Shown: piece after piece, positions 26,571 through 40,600 of the stretch
How positions within the stretch are numbered: the first letter of the stretch is position 1
How the letters are laid out: each line of letters starts with the position of its first letter
DNA from: Flectonema sp. DT1601
Taxonomy: Eukaryota; Euglenozoa; Diplonemea; Diplonemida; Diplonemidae
Length of the DNA stretch: 64,000 nt
Assembly: GCA_964019425.1 (NCBI GenBank)
Contig: OZ025863.1
Span: forward strand, 379,501-443,500
Direction of reading: 5' to 3'
Made by a program: the position numbers and the translations under genes
The notes under the pieces: model-generated
Told to the model about the DNA's origin: nothing
The model's database searches: none
What the model saw: only the letters and a program-made list of their open reading frames with translations

Positions 26571-27440
26571 CCCTCTTTTCATTTGAAAAAATATTGTAAA
26601 AACAAAACATAAATGTTACCAGCACGCGTAAAACTTCCGTTTACTTTATCAGTTTAAGTCAGTTTGCGGATTTCGTGATACTAACAAAACATCAACAAAA
26701 TGTTATGTTTCTATTTTATGTGTAGTTTAAGTTAAAGCCTTCTTTTTTTTTTAATATTTTTAACTATTTATTATTGTGTCCTTCATTGATGCCGAGGAAA
26801 TATAAATATCTTGTTTGCTGGGTTGTGTAGTCTCATCAGAAGAGGTGGTCACCTCTTCGACGTTTCGGTGATGCTGAGGGGAAAATACTTTCCCCTTTGT
26901 TATTCACGTTGTAAGCCTCTATTTACCCCCCCTTTCTAATTTTATTTATTATTTTTTTTATTTAGAGGAAGCTCGCGTTAACGGTTTTCTTTAAAAGTTA
27001 TCGGGTATTTGGCAACATAACCTCGAAATCGACTTTCTCCCCTTGCTCTTAGCAAGGAAACAGGAAGGTTGTTATTGAGGTGCTGCACCTGAAGATTCCT
27101 TTTTTTTTTTTTTTTTATTCATTTCCGCTCTTCCTTTTTCTTTCCTCTGTTCTATTCTCACTTGCTTCGCTAAGACACAACTTCTCGTGTCTCAGCGAAC
27201 CGTGGATAGGCAAAAAACAGTTTTTTTTTTCGTGATTTAACCATCTTAGATAATCTATTTATTTATGGTGCTTTTTTGTTTCTTCTTTTGCTCTCTCCCT
27301 TTGAGAGTCGGTTTGAACAACACTTGGTACCGAAGTGATCTGAAATAGTTAGTATTTAAGTTTGTTTTTCGTGGTATCATATTGTTCATTGACTCATCTG
27401 TTGTTTAATTATTTCCCACCTCTGTTTTCGAAAAGGAGAT

Positions 27441-27471
<31 letters not shown>

Positions 27472-27925
27472 CCCTTTCTGTTTGAACTTGTTATTTTTCA
27501 CTAGCAAACACTGCAGTAAAAAAACAATAAAAATAGAACGGTGATGATGGTTCTCGTTTGATGGCGTTCAAACACTCTGCAGGACGAGAGTTTTATTTGT
27601 ATTTTTCAATTTCTTATTATTCCGTTTTTTTTTTTTTTTTTTTTTTAAAACACTCTGCTAGCAAAACCTACCTACACGTTTTTGATAAATCGTCAAAAAC
27701 AAGAATAAAGTCCCTGGAAACTTACTGATGAAGCAATGTGAGATTAAGGATCCTGCTTATACCACCTATTCCACAGGTCATACGGAACAGCAGAGCATTG
27801 TGTTTTTAATTTTTTTTTTTTTTTTTTTTTATATCTGAATTTAGTACCCTATTCTAACAAACTCTATATATTACTCTATCTACGTGTCAACTTACACAAA
27901 AAAAAAAGCATGCACACATCTTGGA
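26334..27925 (+). repeat. Downstream flank of copy A, duplicated at 42475-44100
   Basis: From the first base after the stop, this ~1.6-kb stretch is near-identical to the flank of copy B, apart from homopolymer lengths, a few substitutions and one small indel. It contains no gene but has a string of hairpins: GAAGAGGT/ACCTCTTC (26839-26858), GGGGAAA/TTTCCCC (26878-26895), CCTTGCT/AGCAAGG (27041-27057), AGGTG/CACCT (27078-27090), a 12-bp stem with one mismatch TTCGCTAAGACAC/GTGTCTCAGCGAA (27166-27199), and CTCTC/GAGAG (about 27292-27306). These may belong to a long structured 3' UTR. Confidence 0.8.
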
Positions 27926-28208
27926 ATAGAAAATCTTTTGATTTAATAATTGACATTTACAATCAACTCATTGAAACCCTCATTCCTGAACAGCTATTTA
28001 TGATGCATAATGATTGTGTCAAAAAATTATGTTCGTCGCTCTCTCTGATTGTCAAAATGTTAAAATCGGAAGAAGTATTTGTTTTCCAGTTGAAGGAGCA
28101 TCACAACCAATTGATACGATAGATGGATATCACGTTGTGATTATGTACCCACCTCCTGACTTAATCAAAAACTGTGACAGAGTTGGTGAACCTATTGAGC
28201 TGACTTAA
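27926..28208 (+). pseudogene. Truncated, frameshifted copy of the small gene at 20882
   Basis: The sequence from AAATCTTTTGATTTAATAATTG to the stop matches 21024-21331. The 5' third is missing, two in-gene stretches are deleted (around the SPRS codons and the FRYVYA region), and the frame shifts at the A run after NDCVK. The downstream 130 bases also match those following the intact copy (21332-21520). It is a by-product of the tandem duplication that produced vWA copies A and B. Confidence 0.85.
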
Positions 28209-28611
28209 TAACGACAATATATGTGTTTGTCTCTTCTGAGCACAACATAAAAAGTATTTTCAAATCATGTTCTTTCCGTACAATCAAATCAGGTTTTGTG
28301 GGTAGTTCTATTACAGACAACTAACAAAATGTTCAAACTTTAGTCACACGAGACTTGTTTGTCAACACCAGTGATGCTGTGTTATCAGAGGTAGGTACAT
28401 AAAATGAAAAATCTTTTTTCGACGGAGAAAGGACAATCGCTCTCATCTAAAAACTGCTTTTTCTTTTAATAAGTGCGGTTGAGTTTGGATTTCAACGATG
28501 CGAGTTTTTGGTACAAAACTGATCCTTGTTCTATTCATTTATAATAATAAAAAAAAAAAATCATAACTCATTTTCCCTTAATCAGAAAATTATTTCAAAG
28601 TCACAGAGAAT
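28209..28611 (+). other. Upstream region of vWA copy B
   Basis: The first ~200 bases match those upstream of copy A. From about 28411 (TTTTTCGACGGAGAAAGGAC) to 28560 it instead matches 44546-44735 upstream of copy C. It ends CCCTTAATCAG and TCACAG before the ATG. GAGGTAGGTAC near 28389, also present near 21511, could be the donor of a 5'-UTR intron. Confidence 0.6.
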
Positions 28612-31600
28612 ATGTTTTCTCGCTTGGCAGCAGTAACGCTGCTCGCCGCGAATGTCGCAGCGCAATATGCGGGTGTGGCGGTTTCGCAATTTGGACAGCC
28701 GAGAATTCCTTTATCGACTCAGGCTTGTCCTAATTTGATATCTCTGGTATCCAACCCAGTGACAGTTGACTCAACATCGAGGGTTAGAATATTAGCTGAG
28801 GCTTGGTGTGGAGCATCGCCTTTGGGAGGACTGGCAAACTCACAGTGTGGTGTAGCTCAGAACTGGCAGCTTCTCGATGACGGTGAACCCGTTACAACAT
28901 TAGAAGCTCAGGTGACTGTTTCCGTAGCACCTGGTAGCGTTCAAACTTTGCTTCTAATCAACCTGCCAATATTTATTCAGCAAACACCCATTTTAGATTT
29001 AATCAAGCAGGGCATTAACAACTTCCTTGACAGGACAGCAGCCGCTACCGCCAACACCAGTCAACACGACATTGCCATCTACACATTCGACGATAGGGAG
29101 GACTGGCAAAGGGTCCACGATTGGTCTAACGATATCAACTCTTTGAAGAGCGCAGTAGCCGGCATTGTTTGCGGGGCGGCATCGCAGCCACTTCCTGGAC
29201 AGTCAACTGGTGCGTTGTACTGCGGGGGTTCTTCGACCAACTTGTACGGTGCGATGATCATTGCAGCCAATGAAATTACAACGAGAGCCGCATCGGCAGC
29301 AACGAATATCAGAACAACTGCCAGAGGAACTGACTCAGCTTTGGTCATCTTCACTGATGGTGAGGACGTAGCCGCAAGAGCGACATTGGTTCAGGCGAGA
29401 GGCGCTGTTCAAACAGGTGGAATTCTTGCAGTCACTGTCAGTCTTGTGAACGCCGAGTCAGAGGAAGCTTCACTTGCAGGATTATCAGCAATCACCATTG
29501 ATCCCAATGCTGTCTTCGTCGCATTCGCATTCACTGATGTCCCAGCGAGGTACAACAGCGCCGCTGATGCGATCATTGCGTACTTCTCGCGTTCTTACCA
29601 AATTGACTACTGCTCCCCAAGGAGAAGAGGCCGTCACTTCTTAGACCTTCGGGCTATCAGCGCTACTGGTGTTATGGGACCAAAGATGGAGTACATTGTT
29701 GGTAATGAAGTTATTTGGACCGGACAAGCCAACAATGTATTGGGTACTGTGAGGGAAGTGTTCATCAACCCGCTGTTGCAGAATGTCAACTCCTACACGG
29801 TAGAGATTCCAGACAACACCAACACCCTGCAGCAGATCGCTGACCAGAACTCTGCGACTATGCAGCTGTTTTATGACACGGCAACCTTCGTACACCCTCC
29901 GACTTGCATGGTTCCGATTACCGAAGTTCAGCCTTGCAGTGCCTCGACAGGTGCTCTTGCTCCATACCAGTGTACCGGTGGAGGTCTGTACCAGTGTACA
30001 GGTGGTACTGGAACTTGCACCTGCGCTGATACATTTGGAGGAACCGACACAAGCTGTGGCACCTTTTGCGGTGGATCTCAACAGGAATTCTTTCCAGGAC
30101 ATTTCGTTAGCACGGAATGTGCTGGTGGTTTGATGCAGAATGCTCCAAGTCTTTTAACCCAGGAATCGAACAGTTTCTTATCGATGACGTTCACTGCGCA
30201 GTGTGCCGATGGAACGCCTGTTAGAGGACTGACTTTCTCACCTTGTCCTACGTTGTCGTCGATTATCGTGCTTGAATCTGACATCAACGGGCAGTTCAGC
30301 AGTACTTATGAAGCTCGTCACAGAATTTCTTGCATTGCTCTACCAACTCACGTTGTGTCTCTAATATTGGTAGACATGTCAGGAAGTATTCAAAGAGGTC
30401 GTGGTGCATCTCAATACCAGTCATATGTTAATGCTTACTTGGATGGAATGTCATCTGATGTCAACTCTCACATTGCAGCTATTTACGCTTTTGATGGAAG
30501 CCCAAATATCACCAGAATCGTTGATTTCATAAGTCCTGCTGCGGCAAAGACGACTGTCCCGTACCTCAATTGCGGGACCAACCCAAGCATTTGCCGTGAT
30601 CCAAGTACCAACTTGAACGGAGCTATTGTCGAAGGCTCTGCATTGTTGAGACGATACATCACAGCTAACCCTACTGCTGCTGATGGAATATCCAGACAGC
30701 CATATATGATTCTCGTGTCTGATGGTACTGACCAGGCTAGATACGCGACGGACGCCGCTGCCCTAGCAGCAGTCATCAGCAACGGTGTCGGTGTATTTGG
30801 AATTGGAATTAAGGGTGAGCGTAGAGATGGTGGTCGTGGTGTTGATCAGGTTAGGTTGCAATTCTTTGCTACATCTGGTGTTTATATTTTAACCAACGCT
30901 TTCGCGGTCCAGGAAGCATTTAACGGAGTATCTAGTGCCATCACCACTGCTGCGGCATCAAGCTACAGATTGGACTACTGCACGGCTAAGAGAACTGGTA
31001 CTCACACACTCCGAATTCAGCTCACCCACCACAACAGTGTTGTTTCTTGGGATCAACAATTCAACGCCGATACGTTTGACTGCTCGAACGATGCCTGTCA
31101 GCAGTGTCTGGGAGGCCCTGTCACCACTGAGTTCAGCTGTTCTGCTCAGCCACCTCCAGCAAACCAGATTTTCCAGTGTGCTGGCAACGCTGCTGCTGTT
31201 GCGGTCGACGGCTTCTGCAGGTGTCCTTGTCCAGCGCAGTCGGGATACCCACAGCCAGCTTCTTCGATGCCTGGACCAGGTCCAATTATCTGTGAAACCC
31301 CCGGAACATGTGCAGTGGGTGATCGTATTACTTGTAATGGTCACGGTGGATTGGGTGCTGGAGGTGACTTTGATCGGTTTGGGGTTGATGTAAACTCTCG
31401 AGTTTCAATGGAATTCTCTCCGAAGTGTACAGACAACTTGCCAATCCCTTCTCTGAGAATTAGCCCTTGCGACTCACTCACTGACTTCAGAGTGTACGAA
31501 ACAAACACTGAAGGAACTCCCATGCAAGTCAGTACATTTGAGTCACAGCCGAGAGTTATTTGCTTCCCTGATGTAGTAACTTTGATCTTGTTGGATACTT

Positions 31601-34600
31601 CTGATTTTGTTAATGGGAACCCTTATGATGCACTCAAGATATCACTTATAAGATACATTGAAGAGCTCGCAAGCAACCGACACTCTATTGCTATTTATGC
31701 GTTTGATGGTCGCACAGGTGCTGAAACCCTCCAACTAATAATAGACTTCACTACTGATACTGCTGCTCTGACGGCGAGAGTGCTACAGTGGAGCTGTGCT
31801 GAAGAGGGTTTCTGCCAAGACCTTCCTACCAACTTAAATGGAGCAATAATTGCCGCGGAGGAGATTCTAAGAGCGGAAGCTGGTGTTATTAGGTGGAGAC
31901 AACAAGCGTACATCATATTGTTTTCAACGGGTTCCGATCAGGCTTCAGTTGTTAGTGACCAAGTTGCAATCACTCGTATGAAAGAAGCCCGTAAAACTTA
32001 TGGTGTTATTATTTGTGTAGTTGCTTTGATTGGTGAGGGCTCTGGTAACGTCGGTGTTCTCATAGGCCAATTGACAGTTCTTAGCGGTGGTCCTCCCTTC
32101 GTTGCCGGCTCCATAGACCAAATTGAATTTCAATTTAGTCAGATAATTGCACTCATCTATTCCACTGCGATTAAGAACCAAGCGTCCTACAGAATTGAAT
32201 ACTGCTCTTCAAAGAGATTCGGACTCATTACTGTCATTGTTGAGCTCAGATATGACGGAGGAATCATCAGATGGAGTACCACATTCGATGCGTCACAATT
32301 TGAATGTGCTGGAGGAGCGTGTAGACGTTGTTCTAATGACGAATTACATTCCTGTGTTAATCAACCAGAGAGTTATCAACAGTACTTTAGTTGTGATGAT
32401 GGATTCCCTGTTGTTGTTGATAGTTATTGTAGGTGTCCCTGTCCTCCAGATATGACACCCGAGGCGATTGCTCCACAGGCTTCGCCAATTGCTGGGCCAC
32501 GTGAAGCACCACAGCTAACACCGGAAGATGCACCTCCTGGGGAAGGAGTTCCGGAAGACGCGCCGGAACAAACTCCTGAAGATTCACCTCCAGGGGAAGG
32601 AGCTCCGGAAGATGCAACGCAACCAACTCCGGAACCAACTCCAGGACCGCAACAAGCTCCGGAAGATGCGCCTCCGGAAGAAGGAGCTCCGGAAGACTCG
32701 CCACAACAAACTCCTGATGATGCACCTCCTGGGGAAGGAGTTCCAGAAGATGCACCTCAACCAACTCCGGAACCTACTTTAGGACCACAAGAAACTCCAG
32801 AACCAACTGAAGAACCTCGAGAAACTCCGGAACCAACTGAAGAACCACGAGAAACTCCAGAACCAACTGAAGAACCTCGAGAAACACCAGAACCAACTGA
32901 AGAACCACGAGAAACTCCGGAACCAACTGAAGAACCTCGAGAAACTCCAGAACCAACTGAAGAACCTCGAGAAACTCCGGAACCAACTCGAGGACCGCAA
33001 CAAACACCAGAACCAACTGAAGAACCACGAGAAACTCCAGAACCAACTGAAGAACCTCGAGAAACTCCGGAACCAACTCGAGGACCGCAACAAACACCAG
33101 AACCAACTGAAGAACCACGAGAAACTCCAAAACCAACTGAAGAACCACGAGAAACTCCAGAACCAACTGAAGAACCTCGAGAAACTCCAGAACCAACTGA
33201 AGAACCTCGAGAAACTCCGGAACCAACTCAAGGACCACAACAAACACCAGAACCAACTGAAGAACCACGAGAAACTCCAGAACCAACTGAAGAACCTCGA
33301 GAAACTCCAGAACCAACTGAAGAACCTCGAGAAACTCCAGAACCAACTGAAGACCCTCGAGAAACTCCAGAACCAACTGAAGAACCACGAGAAACTCCAG
33401 AACCAACTGAAGAACCTCGAGAAACTCCGGAAGACGCGCCACAACAAACTCCTGATGATGCACCTCCGGGGGAAGGAGTTCCGGAAGATGCACCTCAACC
33501 AACTCCGGAACCAACTCGAGGACCGCAGCAAACTCCAGAACCAACTCCTATACCACAGCAAGCTCCGGAAGATGCACCTCCTGGCGAAGGGACTCCGGAA
33601 GACTCGCCACAACAAACTCCTGAAGATTCACCTCCTGGGGAAGGAGCTCCGGAAGATGCAACGCAACCAACTCCGGAACCTACGCTAGGACCACAACAAA
33701 CTCCAGAACCAACTGAAGAACCGCGAGAAACTCCAGAACCAACTCAAGGACCACAACAAACACCAGAACCAACTCCAAGGCCGCAGCAAGCTCCGGAAGA
33801 TTCGACTCCGGAAGATTCGACTCCGGAAGAAGGAACTCCGGAAGACGCGCCACAACAAACTCCCGATGATGCACCTCCGGGGGAAGGAGTTCCGGAAGAT
33901 GCAACTCCGGAACCAACTCAAGGACCACAACAAACACCAGAACCAACTGAAGAACCACGAGAAACTCCGGAAGACGCGCCACAACAAACTCCTGATGATG
34001 CACCTCCAGGGGAAGGAGTTCCGGAAGATGCACCGCAACCAACTCCGGAACCAACTCGAGGACCGCAGCAAACTCCAGAACCAACTGAAGAACCACGAGA
34101 AACTCCAGAACCAACTGAAGAACCTCGAGAAACTCCGGAACCAACTGAAGAACCGCGAGAAACTCCAGAACCAACTCAAGGCCCACAACAAACTCCAGAA
34201 CCAACTCCAAGGCCGCAGCAAGCTCCGGAAGATTCGACTCCGGAAGAAGGAGCTCCGGAAGACGCGCCGCAACAAACTCCTGATGATGCACCTCCAGGGG
34301 AAGGAACTCCGGAAGATGCACCGCAACCAACTCCAGAACCTACGCTAGGACCACAACAAACTCCAGATCCAACTGAAGAACCTCGAGAAACTCCAGAACC
34401 AACTCAAGGCCCACAACAAACTCCAGAACCAACTCCAAGACCGCAGCAAGCTCCAGAAGATGCGCCTACGGAAGAAGAAGCTCCGGAAGACGCGCCACAA
34501 CAAACTCCTGATGATGCACCTCCTGGGGAAGGAGTTCCGGAAGATGCACCGCAACCAACTCCGGAACCTACGCTAGGACCACAACAAACTCCAGAACCAA

Positions 34601-37600
34601 CTGAAGAACCACGAGAAACTCCGGAACCAACTGAAGAACCACGAGAAACTCCAGAACCAACTGAGGAACCTCGAGAAACTCCAAAACCAACTGAAGAACC
34701 TCGAGAAACTCCAGAACCAACTGAAGAACCTCGAGAAACTCCGGAACCAACTCAAGGACCACAACAAACACCAGAATCAACTCCAAGGCCGCAGCAAGCT
34801 CCGGAAGATGCGCCTACGGAAGAAGGAGCTCCGGAAGACGCGCCACAACAATCTCCTGATGATGCACCTCCAGGGGAAGGAGTTCCGGAAGATGCACCGC
34901 AACCAACTCCGGAACCTACGCTAGGACCACAACAAACTCCAGAACCAACAGAGGAACCTCGAGAAACTCCGGAACCAACTCAAGGACCACAACAAACACC
35001 AGAATCAACTCCAAGGCCGCAGCAAGCTCCGGAAGATGTGCCTACGGAAGAAGGAGCTCCGGAAGACGCGCCACAACAATCTCCTGATGATGCACCTCCA
35101 GGGGAAGGAATTCCGGAAGATGCACCGCAACCAACTCCGGAACCAACTCGAGTACCGCAACAAACTCCAGAACCAACTGAAGAACCTCGAGAAACTCCGG
35201 AACCAACTCAAGGACCACAACAAACACCAGAATCAACTCCAAGGCCGCAGCAAGCTCCGGAAGATGCGCCTACGGAAGTAGGAGCTCCGGAAGACGCGCC
35301 ACAACAATCTCCTGATGATGCACCTCCAGGGGAAGGAGTTCCGGAAGATGCACCGCAACCAACTCCGGAACCAACTCGAGTACCGCAACAAACTCCAGAA
35401 CCAACTGAAGAACCTCGAGAAACTCCAGAACCAACTGAAGAACCTCGAGAAACTCCAGAACCAACTGAAGAACCTCGAGAAACTCCGGAACCAACTCAAG
35501 GACCACAACAAACACCAGAATCAACTCCAAGGCCGCAGCAAGCTCCGGAAGATGCGCCTACGGAAGAAGGAGCTCCGGAAGACGCGCCACAACAATCTCC
35601 TGATGATGCACCTCCAGGGGAAGGAATTCCGGAAGATGCACCGCAACCAACTCCGGAACCTACGCTAGGACCACAACAAACTCCAGAACCAACTGAGGAA
35701 CCTCGAGAAACTCCGGAACCAACTCAAGGACCACAACAAACACCAGAATCAACTCCAAGGCCGCAGCAAGCTCCGGAAGATGCGCCTACGGAAGAAGGAG
35801 CTCCGGAAGACGCGCCACAACAATCTCCTGATGATGCACCTCCAGGGGAAGGAATTCCGGAAGATGCACCGCAACCAACTCCGGAACCAACTCGAGTACC
35901 GCAACAAACTCCAGAACCAACTGAAGAACCTCGAAAAACTCCGGAACCAACTCAAGGACCACAACAAACACCAGAATCAACTCCAAGGCCGCAGCAAGCT
36001 CCGGAAGATGCGCCTACGGAAGAAGGAGCTCCGGAAGACGCGCCACAACAATCTCCTGATGATGCACCTCCAGGGGAAGGAGTTCCGGAAGATGCACCGC
36101 AACCAACTCCGGAACCTACGCTAGGACCACAACAAACTCCAGAACCAACTGAGGAACCTCGAGAAACTCCGGAACCAACTCAAGGACCACAACAAACACC
36201 AGAATCAACTCCAAGGCCGCAGCAAGCTCCGGAAGATGCGCCTACGGAAGAAGGAGCTCCGGAAGACGCGCCACAACAATCTCCTGATGATGCACCTCCA
36301 GGGGAAGGAATTCCGGAAGATGCACCGCAACCAACTCCGGAACCAACTCGAGTACCGCAACAAACTCCAGAACCAACTGAAGAACCTCGAGAAACTCCAG
36401 AACCAACTGAAGAACCTCGAGAAACTCCAGAACCAACTGAAGAACCTCGAGAAACTCCGGAACCAACTCAAGGACCACAACAAACACCAGAATCAACTCC
36501 AAGGCCGCAGCAAGCTCCGGAAGATGCGCCTACGGAAGAAGGAGCTCCGGAAGACGCGCCACAACAATCTCCTGATGATGCACCTCCAGGGGAAGGAGTT
36601 CCGGAAGATGCACCGCAACCAACTCCGGAACCTACGCTAGGACCACAACAAACTCCAGAACCAACTGAGGAACCTCGAGAAACTCCGGAACCAACTCAAG
36701 GACCACAACAAACACCAGAATCAACTCCAAGGCCGCAGCAAGCTCCGGAAGATGCGCCTACGGAAGAAGGAGCTCCGGAAGACGCGCCACAACAATCTCC
36801 TGATGATGCACCTCCAGGGGAAGGAATTCCGGAAGATGCACCGCAACCAACTCCGGAACCAACTCGAGTACCGCAACAAACTCCAGAACCAACTGAAGAA
36901 CCTCGAGAAACTCCAGAACCAACTGAAGAACCTCGAGAAACTCCAGAACCAACTGAAGAACCTCGAGAAACTCCGGAACCAACTCAAGGACCACAACAAA
37001 CACCAGAATCAACTCCAAGGCCGCAGCAAGCTCCGGAAGATGCGCCTACGGAAGAAGGAGCTCCGGAAGACGCGCCACAACAATCTCCTGATGATGCACC
37101 TCCAGGGGAAGGAATTCCGGAAGATGCACCGCAACCAACTCCGGAACCTACGCTAGGACCACAACAAACTCCAGAACCAACTGAAGAACCACGAGAAACT
37201 CCTGAACCAACTCGAGGACCGCAGCAAGTTCCAGAACCAAGTCAAAGACCGCAGCAAGCTCCGGAAGATGCGCCTCTGGAGGAAGGAGCTCCGGAAGACT
37301 CGCCACAACAAACTCCTGATGATGCACCTCCAGGGGAAGGAGTTCCGGAAGATGCACCGCAACCAACTCCGGAACCTACGCTAGGACCACAACAAACTCC
37401 AGAACCAACTGAAGAACCACGAGAAACTCCTGAACCAACTCAAGGACCGCAGCAAGTTCCAGAACCAAGTCAAAGACCGCAGCAAGCTCCGGAAGATGCG
37501 CCTCTGGAGGAAGGAGCTCCGGAAGACTCGCCACAACAAACTCCTGATGATGCACCTCCTGGGGAAGGAACTCCGGAAGATTCACCTCAACCAACTCCGG

Positions 37601-40600
37601 AACCAACTCGAGGACCGCAGCAATCTCCAGAGCCAACTGAAGAACCACGAGAAACTCCGGAACCAACTGAAGAACCTCGAGAAACTCCAGAACCAACTCC
37701 AAGTCCACAGCAAGCTCCGGAAGATGCACCTCCTGGCGAAGGGACTCCGGAAGACTCGCCACAACAAACTCCTGATGATGCACCTCCTGGGGAAGGAGCT
37801 CCGGAAGATTCACCTCAACCAACTCCGGAACCAACTCGAGTACCGCAGCAGTCTCCAGAACCAACTGAAGAACCTCGAGAAACTTCGGAACCAACTGAAG
37901 AACCGCGAGAAACTCCAGAACCAACTGAAGAACCTCGAGAAACTCCAGAACCAACTGAAGAACCTCGAGAAACTCCAGAACCAACTGAAGAACCTCGAGA
38001 AACTCCAGAACCAACTGAAGAACCTCGAGAAACTCCAGAACCAACTGAAGAACCTCGAGAAACTCCAGAACCAAATGAAGAACCTCGAGAAACTCCAGAA
38101 CCAACTGAAGAACCACGAGAAACTCCAGAACCAACTGAAGAACCTCGAGAAACTCCGGAACCAACTGAAGAACCTCGAGAAACTCCGGAACCAACTGAAG
38201 AACCGCGAGAAACTCCAGAACCAACTGAAGAACCTCGAGAAACTCCAAAACCAACTCCAATTCCACAGCAAGCTCCGGAAGATGCACCTCCTGGCGAAGG
38301 GGCTCCGGAAGACTCGCCACAACAAACTCCTGATGATGCACCTCCTGGGGAAGGAGCTCCGGAGGATTCACCTCAACCAACTCCGGAACCAACTCGAGGA
38401 CCGCAGCAGTCTCCGGAACCAACTGAAGAACCACGAGAAACTCCAGAACCAACTCCAATTCCACAGCAAGCTCCGGAAGATGCACCTCCTGACGAAGGGA
38501 CTCCGGAAGACTCACCACAACAAACTCCTGATGATGCACCTCCTGGGGAAGGAACTCCGGAAGATTCACCTCAACCAACACCGGAACCAACTCGAGGACC
38601 GCAGCAATCTCCAGAGCCAACTGAAGAACCACGAGAGACTCCAGAACCAACTGAAGAACCACGAGAAACTCCGGAACCAACTGAAGAACCGCGAGAAACT
38701 CCAGAACCAACTGAAGAACCTCGAGAAACTCCGGAACCAACTGAAGAACCTCGAGAAACTCCAGAACCAACTGATGAACCTCGAGAAACTCCGGAACCAA
38801 CTGAAGAACCTCGAGAAACTCCAGAACCAACTGAAGAACCTCGAGAAACTCCAGAACCAACTGAAGAACCTCGAGAAACACCAGAACCAACTCCAATTCC
38901 ACAGCAAGCTCCGGAAGATGCACCTCCTGGCGAAGGGACTCCGGAAGACTCGCCACAACAAACTCCTGATGATGCACCTCCTGGGGAAGGAACTCCGGAG
39001 GATTCACCTCAACCAACACCGGAACCAACTCGAGGACCGCAGCAATCTCCAGAGCCAACTGAAGAACCACGAGAGACTCCAGAACCAACTGAAGAACCAC
39101 GAGAAACTCCGGAACCAACTGAAGAACCGCGAGAAACTCCAGAACCAACTGAAGAACCACGAGAAACTCCGGAACCAACTGAAGAACCTCGAGAAACTCC
39201 AGAACCAACTGATGAACCTCGAGAAACTCCGGAACCAACTGAAGAACCGCGAGAAACTCCAGAACCAACTGAAGAACCTCGAGAAACTCCGGAACCAACT
39301 GAAGAACCTCGAGAAACTCCAGAACCAACTGAAGTACCTCGAGAAACTCCAGAACCAACTGAAGAACCGCGAGAAACTCCAGAACCAACTGAAGAACCTC
39401 GAGAAACACCAGAACCAACTCCAATTCCACAGCAAGCTCCGGAAGATGCACCTCCTGGCGAAGGGACTCCGGAAGACTCGCCACAACAAACTCCTGATGA
39501 TGCACCTCCTGGGGAAGGAGCTCCGGAGGATTCACCTCAACCAACTCCGGAACCAACTCGAGGACCGCAGCAGTCTCCGGAACCAACTGAAGAACCACGA
39601 GAGACTCCCGAACCAACTCGAGGACCGCAGCAATCTCCAGAGCCAACTGAAGAACCACGAGAAACTCCAGAACCAACTGAAGAACCTCGAGAAACACCAG
39701 AACCAACTCCAATTCCACAGCAAGCTCCGGAAGATGCACCTCCTGGCGAAGGGACTCCGGAAGACTCGCCACAACAAACTCCTGATGATGCACCTCCTGG
39801 GGAAGGAGCTCCGGAGGATTCACCTCAACCAACTCCGGAACCAACTCGAGGACCGCAGCAGTCTCCGGAACCAACTGAAGAACCACGAGAGACTCCCGAA
39901 CCAACTCGAGGACCGCAGCAATCTCCAGAGCCAACTGAAGAACCACGAGAAACTCCAGAACCAACTCCAATTCCACAGCAAGCTCCGGAAGATGCACCTC
40001 CTGACGAAGGGACTCCGGAAGACTCACCACAACAAACTCCTGATGATGCACCTCCTGGGGAGGGAGCTCCGGAAGATTCACCTCAACCAACTCCGGAACC
40101 AACTCGAGGACCGCAACAAACTCCAGAGCCAACTGAAGAACCGCGAGAGACTCCAGAACCAACTGAAGAACCACGAGAGACTCCAGAACCAACTCGAGGA
40201 CCGCAGCAATCTCCAGAGCCAACTGAAGAACCACGAGAAACTCCGGAACCAACTGAAGAACCACGAGAAACTCCGGAACCAACTGAAGAAGCTCGAGAAA
40301 CTCCGGAACCAACTGAAGAACCACGAGAAACTCCGGAACCAACTGAAGAACCTCGAGAAACTCCAGAACCAACTGAAGTACCTCGAGAAACTCCGGAACC
40401 AACTGAAGAACCTCGAGAAACTCCGGAACCAACTGAAGAACCGCGAGAATCTCCAGAACCAACTGAAGAACCTCGAGAAACACCAGAACCAACTCCAATT
40501 CCACAGCAAGCTCCGGAAGATGCACCTCCTGGCGAAGGGACTCCGGAAGACTCGCCACAACAAACTCCTGATGATGCACCTCCTGGGGAAGGAGCTCCGG

